Shown: positions 33,609 to 42,852 of the stretch, in pieces
How positions within the stretch are numbered: the stretch's first letter is position 1
How the letters are laid out: the number at the start of each line of letters is the position of its first letter
Assembly (NCBI RefSeq): GCF_002078175.1
Contig: NZ_MWFK01000001.1
Location: 248,001 to 312,000 of the forward strand
Source of the DNA: Streptomyces sp. M41(2017)
Lineage (GTDB): Bacteria; Actinomycetota; Actinomycetes; Streptomycetales; Streptomycetaceae
Reading direction: 5' to 3'
Length of the DNA: 64,000 bases
Position numbers and translations under genes: made by a program
The notes under the pieces: model-generated
What the model was told of the DNA's origin: nothing
The model's database searches: none
The model's input: only the letters and a program-made list of their open reading frames with translations

Positions 33609-33630
33609 GTTCATCCGCTCTTCACTCCGC
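33609..33630 (+). promoter_or_regulatory. PHO-box-like direct repeat (PhoP operator candidate)
   Basis: Two adjacent 11-bp units, GTTCATCCGCT (33609-33619) and CTTCACTCCGC (33620-33630), match the known Streptomyces PhoP direct-repeat-unit consensus GTTCAYYYRCG closely. They lie ~95 bp before a secreted phosphoesterase gene, a typical phosphate-starvation target. Confidence 0.6.
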
Positions 33631-33722
33631 CGGTTGAGAGACGTGGGCCCCGGGAATGTTGGCGTGTGCATGCTCTGTCCGCACCGCCACCGTCGTCGCC
33701 CCCCACTCACCGGAGGTCTGCA

Positions 33723-34610
33723 GTGCCCGGCAGAAACGTGTACCGCCGCAGTCGTGCCGTCGTGGCATCCGCTCTCGCCTTCACCGCGGCAGCGGCCGGG
33801 ATCTGGACCGGCTTCGCCGGCTCGGCCCCCGCGCACGCCGCGGCGGCCGTCCCCACCCCGGACCACGTCGTGGTCGTGGTCTTCGAGAACCACGCGTACA
33901 GCCAGGTGATCGGCTCCTCCAGCGCCCCCTACATCAACTCGCTGAAGACCGGCGGGGCCAACCTCTCCCAGTCGTACGCCGAGACGCACCCGAGCCAGCC
34001 CAACTACTTCGCCCTGTTCTCCGGCTCCACGCAGGGGATCACGGACGACAGCTGCTACACACCCGGCTTCTCCTCCGCCCCGAACCTCGCCTCCGAGCTG
34101 ATCGCCAAGGGCAAGACCTGGGGCAGCTACAACGAGACGCTGCCCAGCCAGGGTTCGACGACCTGCAGCAGCGGCGACTACGCCCGCAAGCACAACCCCT
34201 GGTTCGGTTTCAGCAACGTGCCCACGTCCAGCGCCAGGACGTTCGCGCAGTTCCCCACGGACTACACGACACTCCCCCAGGTCTCCTTCGTCGTCCCGAA
34301 CCTGTGCAGCGACATGCACGACTGCTCGGTGTCCACCGGTGACACCTGGCTGAAGAACAAGCTCGGCGCGTACGCCACCTGGGCCAAGACCCACAACAGC
34401 CTCCTCGTCGTCACCTTCGACGAGGACAACCGCCTGGCCGGCAACAAGATCCCGACCGTGCTCTACGGCCAGCAGGTGACCCCGGGCTCCTCCTCAGCCA
34501 CCACCTACAACCACTACGACCTGCTGCGCACGCTGGAGGACATGCACGGCCTCACGCACGCCGGCAACGCCGCCTCCGCCAAGGACATCACGGGCATCTG
34601 GACGTCCTGA
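33723..34610 (+). CDS. Secreted phosphoesterase (PF04185-like, acid phosphatase/phospholipase C type)
   Basis: An exported hydrolase of 295 residues. The signal peptide spans ~residues 1-40 (Arg-rich start, hydrophobic core, cleavage after AHA). The alkaline-phosphatase-like fold begins DHVVVVVFENHAYSQVIGS (metal-binding Glu-Asn), followed by HPSQPNYFALFSGST and later VTFDEDN. The C-terminal NHYDLLRTLEDMHGL is typical. GTG 33723 has GGAGG upstream. A PHO-box-like repeat suggests induction at low phosphate. The MFS gene follows with a 1-base gap, so the two may be co-transcribed. Confidence 0.9.
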   Translation: MPGRNVYRRSRAVVASALAFTAAAAGIWTGFAGSAPAHAAAAVPTPDHVVVVVFENHAYSQVIGSSSAPYINSLKTGGANLSQSYAETHPSQPNYFALFSGSTQGITDDSCYTPGFSSAPNLASELIAKGKTWGSYNETLPSQGSTTCSSGDYARKHNPWFGFSNVPTSSARTFAQFPTDYTTLPQVSFVVPNLCSDMHDCSVSTGDTWLKNKLGAYATWAKTHNSLLVVTFDEDNRLAGNKIPTVLYGQQVTPGSSSATTYNHYDLLRTLEDMHGLTHAGNAASAKDITGIWTS

Positions 34611-34611
34611 C

Positions 34612-36414
34612 ATGTATGTAGCGGACAGCCGCGCCGTCGCTCCGGAGGCGCCGGCGACGACCCCGTCCGCGGACAGCGCCGCCCGGCCCCGAGCCAGGCG
34701 GCGCCGTGCCGCGGTCGCGCCCACGGTGCTTGCCCTCGGCACGGTCAGCCTGATCACCGACGTCTCCTCCGAGATGGTGACGGCGGTGCTGCCCCTCTAC
34801 CTGGTGGCGGGCCTCGGCCTGTCACCGCTGGGCTTCGGGCTCCTCGACGGGATCTACAACGGCTTCTCGGCCCTGGTCCGGCTCGTCGGCGGCCATCTGG
34901 CCGACCGGGGAGGCGGCCGCCACAAGTGGGTGGCGGGTGCCGGCTACGCGCTCTCGGCGGCCTGCAAACCGCTGCTCCTGGTGGCGCAGACACTCACCCC
35001 CATCGGCCTGGTCCTCGCGGCCGACCGCACCGGCAAGGGGCTGCGCACCGCTCCGCGCGACGCCCTGATCTCCCTGTCCAGCACCCCGGAGAACCGCGGC
35101 CGGGCCTTCGGCGTGCACCGCGCGATGGACACGGCGGGCGCCCTGCTCGGCCCGCTCGTCGCCTTCCTGATCCTGCGCGCCACCGTCGACGGATACGACG
35201 CCGTGTTCATGGTGAGCTTCTGCGTGGCGGTGGTGGGTGTCCTGGTGCTGGTGCTCTTCGTACCGGGGGGCACGGCGACGCGGGCCGCCGCAGCGCGGGT
35301 TTCCGACACGGGGGCCGGCGCCGTGCGGCCTTCCGGCACGGGGGTCTGTGCCGTGCGGCTTTCCGGCACAGGGGTCTGTGCCGTGCGGCCACCCGACATG
35401 GGGGCCTGCGCCGGGTCGGGGGCGGTGTCGGGGCCCGCTTTCGACTCCGGGTCCGAGTCTGGGGCCCGGCCTGAGCGCGGGACCGAGTCAAAATTCGGCT
35501 CCGGGTCCGAACCAGAGACCGGGACCGGGACCGGGACCGGGGCCGGGGCCGGGGCCGGGGCCGGGGCCGGGGCCGAGGCCGGGGCCGGGGTCGGGGCGGG
35601 GGCCAAGGCCGAGGCAGGGTCCGGGTCCGCGGCTGGGGCCTGGTCCGGGACCGGGACCGGGGCCGAGACCGGGACCGGGGCCGAGACCGGGGCCGAGACC
35701 GGGGCCGAGACCGGGGCCGGGGCCGGGGCTGGAGCCGCGTCCGGGGCGGCCGGTCTCGTATGCGCGACCGGCACCGGTGCCCCGGCCGGTCCGGCCACCG
35801 CACCCCGTCCCACCCTGCGCGCCGCGCTGGCCCTCCTCCACCGCCCGGAGCTGCGGCGCATCGCGGTCTGCGCGCTGCTGCTCGGGCTCGCCACGGTGAG
35901 CGACTCGTTCGTGTTCCTGCTCCTCCAGCGGCGTCTCGGAGTACCGGACCGCTGGTTCGCGCTGCTGCCCCTCGGCACTGCCGCCGCCTTCCTCCTTCTC
36001 GCGGTCCCGCTCGGCCGGCTCGCGGACCGGACCGGCCGGTGGCGGGTGTTCGTCGGTGGGCACGGCGCCCTGCTCCTCGCGTACGCCCTGCTGCTCGGTT
36101 CCTGGCAGGGCACGGCGGCCGCCTGTGCCGTCCTGCTGCTGCACGGCGGCTTCTACGCGGCGACCGACGGCGTCCTGATGGCCGCCGCCTCGGACAGCGT
36201 GCCGAGCGGGCTGCGCGCCTCCGGGCTCGCGCTCGTCCAGACGGGCCAGGCCCTGGCCCGTTTCGCCTGCTCGCTCGGGTTCGGCGCGGCGTGGACGGCG
36301 TGGGGCGACCGTACGGCGCTGACGGCGTCGGCCGTGCTGCTCGCCCTGTGCGCCGTCCTCGCGCTCGGCCTCCGCCCCATCCGCCCCTCCGTCCCCTCGG
36401 AAGGCCTCGTATGA
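34612..36414 (+). CDS. MFS transporter with a long low-complexity central loop
   Basis: A transporter of 600 residues, versus ~400-420 for the family. The N-terminal six segments ([20 protein letters not shown] near 48, then [13 protein letters not shown] near 145) and the C-terminal six (from [20 protein letters not shown] near 415) are normal for the MFS group with motif RTAPRDA. Between them, ~185 residues of Gly/Ala/Thr/Glu repeats (about 225-405) replace the usual short loop. These are encoded by tandem GGGRCC hexamers. Substrate unknown. It overlaps the next gene by 4 bp. Confidence 0.88.
   Translation: MYVADSRAVAPEAPATTPSADSAARPRARRRRAAVAPTVLALGTVSLITDVSSEMVTAVLPLYLVAGLGLSPLGFGLLDGIYNGFSALVRLVGGHLADRGGGRHKWVAGAGYALSAACKPLLLVAQTLTPIGLVLAADRTGKGLRTAPRDALISLSSTPENRGRAFGVHRAMDTAGALLGPLVAFLILRATVDGYDAVFMVSFCVAVVGVLVLVLFVPGGTATRAAAARVSDTGAGAVRPSGTGVCAVRLSGTGVCAVRPPDMGACAGSGAVSGPAFDSGSESGARPERGTESKFGSGSEPETGTGTGTGAGAGAGAGAGAEAGAGVGAGAKAEAGSGSAAGAWSGTGTGAETGTGAETGAETGAETGAGAGAGAASGAAGLVCATGTGAPAGPATAPRPTLRAALALLHRPELRRIAVCALLLGLATVSDSFVFLLLQRRLGVPDRWFALLPLGTAAAFLLLAVPLGRLADRTGRWRVFVGGHGALLLAYALLLGSWQGTAAACAVLLLHGGFYAATDGVLMAAASDSVPSGLRASGLALVQTGQALARFACSLGFGAAWTAWGDRTALTASAVLLALCAVLALGLRPIRPSVPSEGLV
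35521..35735 (+). repeat. GGGACC/GGGGCC hexanucleotide repeat array inside the MFS gene
   Basis: Three GGGACC units are followed by six GGGGCC units (35521-35574), then degenerate copies with GAGACC and GAGGCC to ~35735. All units are in frame and encode Gly-Thr, Gly-Ala or Glu-Ala/Thr dipeptides. Upstream, three 45-bp units (~35320-35400) encode [13 protein letters not shown] repeats. Confidence 0.9.
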
Positions 36415-37430
36415 CGCTGCGCAACCGCATCCTGGTCCTGGCGTGTGCCCTGGTCGTCCTCGCGGGCGTCGCGGTGGCCTCGGTGCTGCACGCCTCGGCG
36501 CGCGCGGACCGCAGGAACCAGGCCCGGCCCGGGGGCCCGCGGATCAGCGCCGGGCCGGTGTCCCTGACCGACTCCCGGCGGCTGGTGTTCCGCAATATGG
36601 CATGGGGTCCGCACCGCGACGAACTGACCTCCGTCCCGGCGTCGGACCCGTCGGCCCCGCGGATCGCGTCGAAGGTCAAGTGCCTGCGCTTCTACGCGGC
36701 TTCGGGCACGGGCGTGTGCCTCCAGGCGAAGCACGGCACGGTCCAGGACACCTACCGGGCGGTGATCCTGGACGCCACGCTGCACGAGAGGGCCCGCTAC
36801 GACGTGCCGGGGATCCCGTCCCGGGCCAGGGTCTCGCCCAGCGGACGGTTCGCGGCCTGGACGGCGTTCGTCGGCGGCGACTCCTACGCGGGCACGAACT
36901 TCTCGACGCGGGCGGCGATCGTCGACACCCGCACGGGCCGGCTGACACCGTCGCTGGAGGCGTACCGGGTGATCAAGGACGGGCGGACCTATCACGCGGC
37001 GGACGTCAACTTCTGGGGCGTGACGTTCGCTTCGGACGACCGCACCTTCTACGCCACGATGGCCACGCACGGCTCGACCTACCTGGTCCGCGGCGATCTG
37101 CGGGCCCGCACCGTCACCACCGTGCACACCGACGTCGAGTGCCCGTCCCTGTCCCCCGACGGCACCCGCGTCGCCTACAAGAAGCGCGTCGAGGGCCTCC
37201 CGGCGGACGCCCCTTGGCACCTGTACGTCCTCGACCTGGCCACGGGCCGCGAAACGGCTCTGGCGGAGCCCCGCAGCGTCGACGACCAGGCGGTCTGGCG
37301 CGACGACCACACCCTGGTCTACGCCCTCCCCGGCGACTACGGAGCGGACCTGTACACCCTCCCGTCCGACGGCACGGGCGCACCGCACCGCATCAGCACG
37401 GCGGCGGTGTCCCCGGCGTACATCGGCTGA
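36411..37430 (+). CDS. Membrane-anchored or secreted TolB-like beta-propeller protein
   Basis: A protein of 339 residues. The N-terminal hydrophobic segment (RILVLACALVVLAGVAVASV) is an anchor or signal. The rest carries repeated TolB/WD40-like beta-propeller motifs: RARVSPSGRFAAWTAFV, VTFASDDRTFYATMA, CPSLSPDGTRVAYKKRV and AVWRDDHTLVYALPG. The start ATG overlaps the MFS stop (ATGA), so the two are coupled. Before the element inserted, this gene was convergent with glnA2 across a single terminator. Confidence 0.83.
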   Translation: MTLRNRILVLACALVVLAGVAVASVLHASARADRRNQARPGGPRISAGPVSLTDSRRLVFRNMAWGPHRDELTSVPASDPSAPRIASKVKCLRFYAASGTGVCLQAKHGTVQDTYRAVILDATLHERARYDVPGIPSRARVSPSGRFAAWTAFVGGDSYAGTNFSTRAAIVDTRTGRLTPSLEAYRVIKDGRTYHAADVNFWGVTFASDDRTFYATMATHGSTYLVRGDLRARTVTTVHTDVECPSLSPDGTRVAYKKRVEGLPADAPWHLYVLDLATGRETALAEPRSVDDQAVWRDDHTLVYALPGDYGADLYTLPSDGTGAPHRISTAAVSPAYIG

Positions 37431-37445
37431 CCCCGCCGAACACAC

Positions 37446-37480
37446 CGCAGGGCCGGCGATCACTGACCGCCGGCCCTGCG
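37446..37480. terminator. Terminator between the TolB-like gene and the original glnA2 3' end
   Basis: A perfect 13-bp stem (37446-37458 and 37468-37480) with a 9-base loop. It probably ended both the plus-strand TolB-like gene and, before integration, the minus-strand glnA2 gene. Confidence 0.8.
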
Positions 37481-37523
37481 CGCCGTTTCCCGGCCCCCGC
37501 GGGACACCCGCCCCGGTGTGCCC

Positions 37524-37611
37524 CTAGAGCACCGGCAAGTTCTTCCGCAGCTCGAACGCCGTGACCTCGCTGCGGTACTCCTCCCACTCCGACTTCTTGT
37601 TGCGCAGGAAG
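37524..37611 (-). pseudogene. Displaced original 3' tail of glnA2 (left attachment region)
   Basis: Read on the minus strand this encodes 28 residues, FLRNKKSEW...LRKNLPVL plus TAG, identical to the end of intact GlnA2 at 59198-59284. The DNA differs from that copy at two positions (37527 and 37538), both synonymous Leu codons. It has no start or body and is the host's former gene end, cut off by integration of the element. This orientation follows from simple site-specific recombination, since chromosome lies to its left. Confidence 0.9.
37539..37611. repeat. attL: left copy of the 73-bp direct repeat
   Basis: Identical to 59213-59285 over all 73 bases. Identity stops at 37538 (A versus G) on one side and after 37611 on the other. 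The crossover must lie within it. Confidence 0.92.
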
Positions 37612-37863
37612 TGATGTAGGGCGGGGGCAACCTTCAGTGACGGGCATCGACGCAGGGCCGTCAGGCGCTCTGGAGGCCGTTGATGGCCGTTGATGGTCGC
37701 CTTAGGTCGCCCTTCGACGGCCCACGGACGGCCCGGCCATGCCAGCCTGGCGATCGCTGCGCTCCTCACATCGGCACCCGCTGAAACCTGCATCGAACTC
37801 CGGCTCCGTCCCTACCCGCACAACACGACCCCGCGCCCAAGTGCGCCTGGCTACGCTCTGTCC

Positions 37864-39975
37864 ATGAGCCAGCGCAGTTACTTCCGCGACGACCCAGACC
37901 CTGACAACGACCGTCTGGAACGTGAAAAATTCGCCAACCGCACCGTACGCGCGCTTGGAGAAATCAGGCGACAGAGTAAAAGTAGTGTCGCTGGACTAAT
38001 CGCACCTTGGGGAGCGGGAAAGTCGACTGCGCTGGAAATTATCGTTAAGGGTCTTGAGGAGCATGACACAGAACCCTGGATCGTCGTAGACCTGAACCCG
38101 TGGCTTTACAGTGACGTCGAATCCCTCCAACTTGGGTTTTTCGTCTCCCTTAGGGAAGCACTCCCCAAAGGGAAAAAATGGGGCAGAAAAAGAGAACAGG
38201 TAGGCAATTTCTTCACCGCCATTTCCCCTATAGGAAAAGTCAACGGCCTAGTCGGCGTTGACGCTAGTTCCGCACTCGAATCTCTCGGGGAAAGGATCGC
38301 TGGCGACGTGAGCGCAAGTTCACTGAAGAAGAAGGCCGAGGATGCCCTAGGGGAAATTGAGCACCCCATCCTATTTGTAATGGACGACCTTGACCGGCTC
38401 ACGCCAGATGAACTACTCATGGTGTTCAAGCTTGTGAGGCTCGTCGGCCGCCTACCCAACGTGTACTACCTGCTTGCTTATGACGAAAAAACGCTACTCG
38501 ACCTGATCCAGCAGACGAGTGTCGCGTCGGGCAACAGGGCGCGGGCTCGCGATTACATGGAGAAGATCATCCAGGTTCGTTTTGATGTACCTGATCTACG
38601 CCCAGCCCAGAAGGCCAATTTGGTTAACTCCTCAATGAATGAACTCCTGGCAGCCTACTCGATCGAACTGGGCAGAGAAGACCAGGAAGCTTTCGGCAGT
38701 TCATACAGGAATTACCTTCGCAATTATCTGACGACGCCGCGTGCCATCAACAGATACTTTGCACAGATCGACGCGTTTTACGAGACGCTAAACAAAGAAG
38801 TCAGATTTACCGACTTTGCCCTGATTACTTTCATTCGCACCTTCGAGCCAGACGTGTACAAGAATCTGACTGGAGCTTGGCGCGATGAACTGCTAGGCGA
38901 AGCACTAGAGGCCATCTTCGGCGCAAAAAAGGAGAGCGCTTCCGAAAAGGAGACTCGTTGGCATGCACTTCTTTCAGAAGCTCACGTGAGCAAGGAAAAT
39001 ATCCCTGGACTGCACAAGCTCCTACTATCACTGTTCCCGCGCCTCCACCCCGACGGTGGGTCATACTCATTGCGGCAGAGAGCCGGCATGAGTGGGGTCG
39101 GAAACCGAGACTACTTCGATAGATACTTTGCCTTTGGTGTCCCGGATGACGATACATCTGATGTCTCGTTGCAACAGATGATCGACAGAATCGATGAATC
39201 GACCGACGAGACTTCATTGAGTGCGGTCCGCGGAACACTCCTGAGCAACATAAAGCGGACATGCCGCAAGCTGCTGAATCTCCTACCAGGAAAACCCAAC
39301 GCCTCCGCCGTCCTACTTCCAGTAATGGCTGAGGTGTATGCCGAAGGCGACTACGAATTTTTCTCCGTGGATGGGAGCTCGATAGTCCTCATTGAAAGCG
39401 TAGCTACCCTCGCAATTGCGGAGGTTCCTACCAGCCGAATCAAAGAGGTCGTCGACTCGATCGATAACCTATCGCACGGAGCAATCATGCTATCGAGCAT
39501 CTTGTCCAGGGCTAAAGAGAGTGACATTCCCGCCATCTCAGAGTTCCGCGATAATGCTGCTCGGATTCTCAATAAGCGCGTGACCTCACTCTTCACGCAC
39601 CCATTGGAATCAGTATCCACTCACGACTTCCGGCACGTATATCATTGGCGAATTACCGCAGGAAAAGACGTCACCGATCCTCAACTGAAACAAGCGCTGC
39701 TGGACGGTCAGTGGAGCGCCTTGGATTTCGCCGCCAGGAGTGTTTCAGTTGCCACTAGCGGGAATTCCGAGTCATTGGCGGATCTCCAGTTTGATGTATT
39801 GGAAGAGATTATCGGCCTAGAATATTTCTTTGAGGTCCTCGAAAGTCAGCTAGATGCCGCCGGACCTACGCCTCGCAGGCACCATTACGAGGACACGATT
39901 GAGAATCGCAGGATCATGGCCCTAGGGCAACTGAGGCAACGCCGCGATAGAGATCGACAAAATCCCGAAGAGTGA
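37864..39975 (+). CDS. KAP-family P-loop NTPase
   Basis: This 703-residue protein has Walker A GLIAPWGAGKST (residues 44-55), NPWLY shortly after, and Walker B PILFVMDDLDRL near 165-177, then LTTPRAINRYF near 290. These are hallmarks of KAP NTPases (Kidins220/ARMS and PifA), whose member PifA excludes phage T7. No membrane segment is obvious. Codon use is AT-rich compared with the chromosome, a sign of transfer. The ATG at 37864 lacks a ribosome site and follows a TACGCT element by 6 bases, so the mRNA may be leaderless. It is convergent with the HEPN-type gene (47 bp apart). The 250 bp between attL and this gene show nothing else. Confidence 0.87.
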   Translation: MSQRSYFRDDPDPDNDRLEREKFANRTVRALGEIRRQSKSSVAGLIAPWGAGKSTALEIIVKGLEEHDTEPWIVVDLNPWLYSDVESLQLGFFVSLREALPKGKKWGRKREQVGNFFTAISPIGKVNGLVGVDASSALESLGERIAGDVSASSLKKKAEDALGEIEHPILFVMDDLDRLTPDELLMVFKLVRLVGRLPNVYYLLAYDEKTLLDLIQQTSVASGNRARARDYMEKIIQVRFDVPDLRPAQKANLVNSSMNELLAAYSIELGREDQEAFGSSYRNYLRNYLTTPRAINRYFAQIDAFYETLNKEVRFTDFALITFIRTFEPDVYKNLTGAWRDELLGEALEAIFGAKKESASEKETRWHALLSEAHVSKENIPGLHKLLLSLFPRLHPDGGSYSLRQRAGMSGVGNRDYFDRYFAFGVPDDDTSDVSLQQMIDRIDESTDETSLSAVRGTLLSNIKRTCRKLLNLLPGKPNASAVLLPVMAEVYAEGDYEFFSVDGSSIVLIESVATLAIAEVPTSRIKEVVDSIDNLSHGAIMLSSILSRAKESDIPAISEFRDNAARILNKRVTSLFTHPLESVSTHDFRHVYHWRITAGKDVTDPQLKQALLDGQWSALDFAARSVSVATSGNSESLADLQFDVLEEIIGLEYFFEVLESQLDAAGPTPRRHHYEDTIENRRIMALGQLRQRRDRDRQNPEE

Positions 39976-40022
39976 GAGCACCACGGCGGCAAAGCCCTCG
40001 GAAACCTTCATCATTGTGGGTT

Positions 40023-41693
40023 CTACGCACCAGGGCGTCGACAACTAGGCGTCTCTTCATCCGAAGTCGTGACGACTTTCTCTTCCAGCTTCCCAATAAA
40101 CACGGTCGCCTCATCGAGGATGTCAGCGAACCCCTGAGACAGCCCCCTGGCATCGAGGTCGAAGAAGCGTACAGCCTTTTGGTAGTCGCTGTTGTTCTTG
40201 GTGTTCTTGACGTGGGCAACGCCGCTACGCAGGCTTTGCAAGTTCCGAAGCAACTGAACGAACGCCCGCGCCTCAGTGAACCCGATGTCATCCAGATACC
40301 GACCAAACTTTGTGATACCACCCTTGTCATTAGGTTCGAGGGTTGCCCGCTTACCTACCTCAGCCTCATTGATGCGGTCAACCAGAAGTTTCGTCAGCGA
40401 CATGATCTGCTCATCGAACTCCTTTTGGTTGCCGTCCGATGGAACGTGCAATGAAGTCCAGTGATGCGCGTCCGCAGGCTTGAGTTTTTTAAAGAGTCCC
40501 CATCCCTGCTGTGATTGCCAGTTTTCTCCGAAGCGTTCGTACGTCCGCTTGAAGAGAAGCGCCGGCTCCGTAGCGTCAGCCCATTGTCCCAACATGGAAC
40601 GACGGAAATTAACGTCGCTCATCCTGCCATCGGGTGCAACGTTGTAACGCGTCCAGTAAAGCTGCTCTTTGTGCGGCAGCTTCCCTAGATCGCCAAGGAA
40701 CACGGTGACGTACTTCCGGTGGTTGTTGTCCAGCGGCATACCCCAATAGCCCGCGCAACGGAGGTAGCCGTCCTCGACGCTAAACTTCCCTGGTTCGTTG
40801 TAGTACTTCGCCAGAACTTCTCGGCGGAAAAATACGGACGTGAGGAAATGCGGAGCGCCGGTGTTCTTCCCAAAGTTGTTGGCAAGCTCCTCTTCGTCGC
40901 ACGTGTGTTGAACTTCCTCGCCATCGTCGTCCACGCCGATAATGAAGTCTTCGTACTTGCGCTCATGCCGTTGCCATGAACGCTTCGGGTCGTAGTTTTC
41001 AGCTCCCCTCATCACCGCCTTGCCAAGAAGGCGCCCGCAAGTATTCCTCTCAGGGGCAAGGTCGGGAAAGGCGTCGACGGATCGCAAGTAACGGTAGTCA
41101 CTGCCACTGCCGCCCTGGTGTTCGTTCTGTCGCGTCATCCCAAGCTCTTCAAGGCTTTTCTCGCTCCACCGGTCAATGACGTACAGCAGCAGCAACGCCA
41201 TGCCACGCGCCGCAAGGTACTCCTTCAGGTACTTAACCCTGACCTCTACCCTGTCGTCAGATACGCGGACGACCTCAATCTCATCGCCGCTCTCGTCAAA
41301 CGCAAGGAGAGTATGGGTCGCTCGATCCTCATAGAGGTTGTGGAAGTGCCTGAACTCCTCGCACACCTCGACGCACGACGGTTTCATCCCATAGAAGTAG
41401 CGACGGATGACCAACGGCTCGATGGCGCTATCGTCGCCGAATCGGTGATACTGACTTTCCCTGCCATCAAAGTAGAACGAGAACCCAGGTGTGCCGTCAC
41501 CAAGATCCAGATCCCACGACGGCTCGACGAGACGAGCGTCAATTTCATCAACCGGCACGAGAGCGCTGTAGTAGCTGCTCTGTTCGTTGTCACGCTTTTC
41601 TTGTGCGTAGGCAGTGACCCAGCCACCGTTGGACCGCCGTCCCGTCGCATAGTCGATCAAGTCCTCAAAATCAAGAAATGACACTTCACTCAT
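40023..41693 (-). CDS. Large protein with C-terminal HEPN-like RNase motif (defence candidate)
   Basis: A protein of 556 residues with no close family that I recognise. Near the C-terminus, helices carry LRSGVAHVKN, an Rx4H motif (Arg ~489, His ~494) typical of HEPN ribonucleases, preceded by LDDIGFTEARAFVQLLRNL. The N-terminal ~400 residues contain YWGMPLDNNHRKYVTVFLGD and other aromatic-rich segments resembling large sensor regions of ApeA/AbiJ-type abortive-infection proteins. Codon use is AT-rich. It is convergent with the KAP NTPase and has its own promoter-like sequence right before the ATG. Defence is inferred from context. Confidence 0.72.
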   Translation of the reverse strand: MSEVSFLDFEDLIDYATGRRSNGGWVTAYAQEKRDNEQSSYYSALVPVDEIDARLVEPSWDLDLGDGTPGFSFYFDGRESQYHRFGDDSAIEPLVIRRYFYGMKPSCVEVCEEFRHFHNLYEDRATHTLLAFDESGDEIEVVRVSDDRVEVRVKYLKEYLAARGMALLLLYVIDRWSEKSLEELGMTRQNEHQGGSGSDYRYLRSVDAFPDLAPERNTCGRLLGKAVMRGAENYDPKRSWQRHERKYEDFIIGVDDDGEEVQHTCDEEELANNFGKNTGAPHFLTSVFFRREVLAKYYNEPGKFSVEDGYLRCAGYWGMPLDNNHRKYVTVFLGDLGKLPHKEQLYWTRYNVAPDGRMSDVNFRRSMLGQWADATEPALLFKRTYERFGENWQSQQGWGLFKKLKPADAHHWTSLHVPSDGNQKEFDEQIMSLTKLLVDRINEAEVGKRATLEPNDKGGITKFGRYLDDIGFTEARAFVQLLRNLQSLRSGVAHVKNTKNNSDYQKAVRFFDLDARGLSQGFADILDEATVFIGKLEEKVVTTSDEETPSCRRPGA

Positions 41694-41699
41694 GTATAT

Positions 41700-41728
41700 A
41701 TTTTATCGCCAATTTTACGGTTTGGAAA
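41700..41728 (-). promoter_or_regulatory. Promoter for the HEPN-type gene, likely leaderless
   Basis: On the minus strand, TTTCCA (41723-41728) and TAAAAT (41700-41705) are separated by exactly 17 bases. The -10 element ends only 6 bases before the ATG at 41693, and no ribosome site is present. Transcription would therefore start at or next to the A of ATG. Confidence 0.5.
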
Positions 41729-41975
41729 GAACATTTCACCACGTCGGCACGTGCCGTTGAACCTGACTGATATGCCGTAATAAAAACAGCCAGTACGTCT
41801 CCACGGACCGCGGCACGCACTTGGGTTCAGCCGTCATCCGCGAGGTCGACACCGAGCTGATCGAGATGGCGTAGCGCCGAAGTACCGAGACGTCGATCGC
41901 TGCTTCCCGCTCGCGCCGGCCAAGCGCCCTTGATCGATGGAACCTAGCTGCGCAGCGCTCCGGCGCTGTGCGGTA

Positions 41976-42842
41976 ATGGCTGCCGTGGATCTCAACTCGC
42001 TGCGCAAGCTCGTTGAAGGCCAGCTCCTCCGCCTGGAGAGCAACGCCTTCCAGGACTGCATGGACCGGCTCGGCCTGGAGCTGTACCCCGGCGACTACCA
42101 ACCCGTGCGGGCTGCTGGACCGAAGGGCGACACCAAGAACGACGGGTACTGTCCGAAAGCTCGGGTGTTCTTCGCGGCGCACGCGACGCGTGGCGAGCGA
42201 ATCGACAAGACCAAGGCGAAGATCCGCAGTGACTTGGAGGGCTGCCTCCAGGAGCACCGGGACGTAAGGGTGTGGCGCTTCCTCACCAACGACACCTTGC
42301 CAGGCGAGGTCGACCAATTCATCGACAACGAGCTTCGCCCGCTACACCCCGGCGTCACCATCGAGGTGTGGGGGCTCAAGACGCTTGCGGACGAGATCAG
42401 CAAGCTCAAGCGGGCACAGGTCGACAGGATCATCGACGTCGTCACGCTAGATGAGCCCGAGTTCGAGGTCGTCATCCTCAAGCACATGAAGACGGGCCGC
42501 GATCTCTGGCCGATCCTCTCCGGCTGCCTTGGGTGGTTGCCCCACGAAGAACCAGACGACTGCACCGACGAGGAGCAGGACCTCATAGACAGCGCCGTTC
42601 AGACCTTCCGGGACTGGAGCGACATCTCAGGAGATATCGAGTTCTCTCGCTCGTCGGTGCGTGATGCACAGCGAAGCATCACGGCCATCCTGGATGAGCT
42701 TGCAGAGAAGGGACTCGCTCTCTACTCCGCGACCATGGACGACTACCCCCTTACTGGTGGCCCTGCGCCGTTCTTGGGGACTGTGGCGATATTCAGGGTC
42801 GCCCGTGCTGCTACTCAGCAGAGCACGCCGAGCGGTAGCTGA
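41976..42842 (+). CDS. Nuclease-like protein of a defence-associated type
   Basis: A soluble protein of 288 residues. The N-terminal ~130 residues have the pattern FQDCMDRLGLELYPG, then GPKGDTKNDGYCPKARVFFA, which I recall as a conserved domain in multi-component bacterial defence proteins (GDxxNDGY plus a hydrophobic strand; possibly a PD-(D/E)XK-like fold). The C-terminal half is helical and acidic (YDC-poor, DCTDEEQDLIDSAVQTF). No ribosome site fits any start; ATG 41976 is chosen, with ATG 41937 and GTG 41985 as alternatives. It is convergent with the Mrr gene, 10 bp between stops. The gap 41694-41975 holds the HEPN promoter and nothing else visible. Confidence 0.62.
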   Translation: MAAVDLNSLRKLVEGQLLRLESNAFQDCMDRLGLELYPGDYQPVRAAGPKGDTKNDGYCPKARVFFAAHATRGERIDKTKAKIRSDLEGCLQEHRDVRVWRFLTNDTLPGEVDQFIDNELRPLHPGVTIEVWGLKTLADEISKLKRAQVDRIIDVVTLDEPEFEVVILKHMKTGRDLWPILSGCLGWLPHEEPDDCTDEEQDLIDSAVQTFRDWSDISGDIEFSRSSVRDAQRSITAILDELAEKGLALYSATMDDYPLTGGPAPFLGTVAIFRVARAATQQSTPSGS

Positions 42843-42852
42843 GGTGCGCTAT

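Noticed and set aside
35207..36679. 490-codon minus-strand frame opposite the MFS gene
   Set aside because: It is an Arg/Pro-rich product of the hexamer repeat and GC bias with no domain; the plus-strand frame has real membrane segments.
37524..37793. 89-residue minus-strand frame covering attL
   Set aside because: Only its last 28 codons resemble a protein, and these are the severed glnA2 tail; the upstream part is element non-coding DNA.
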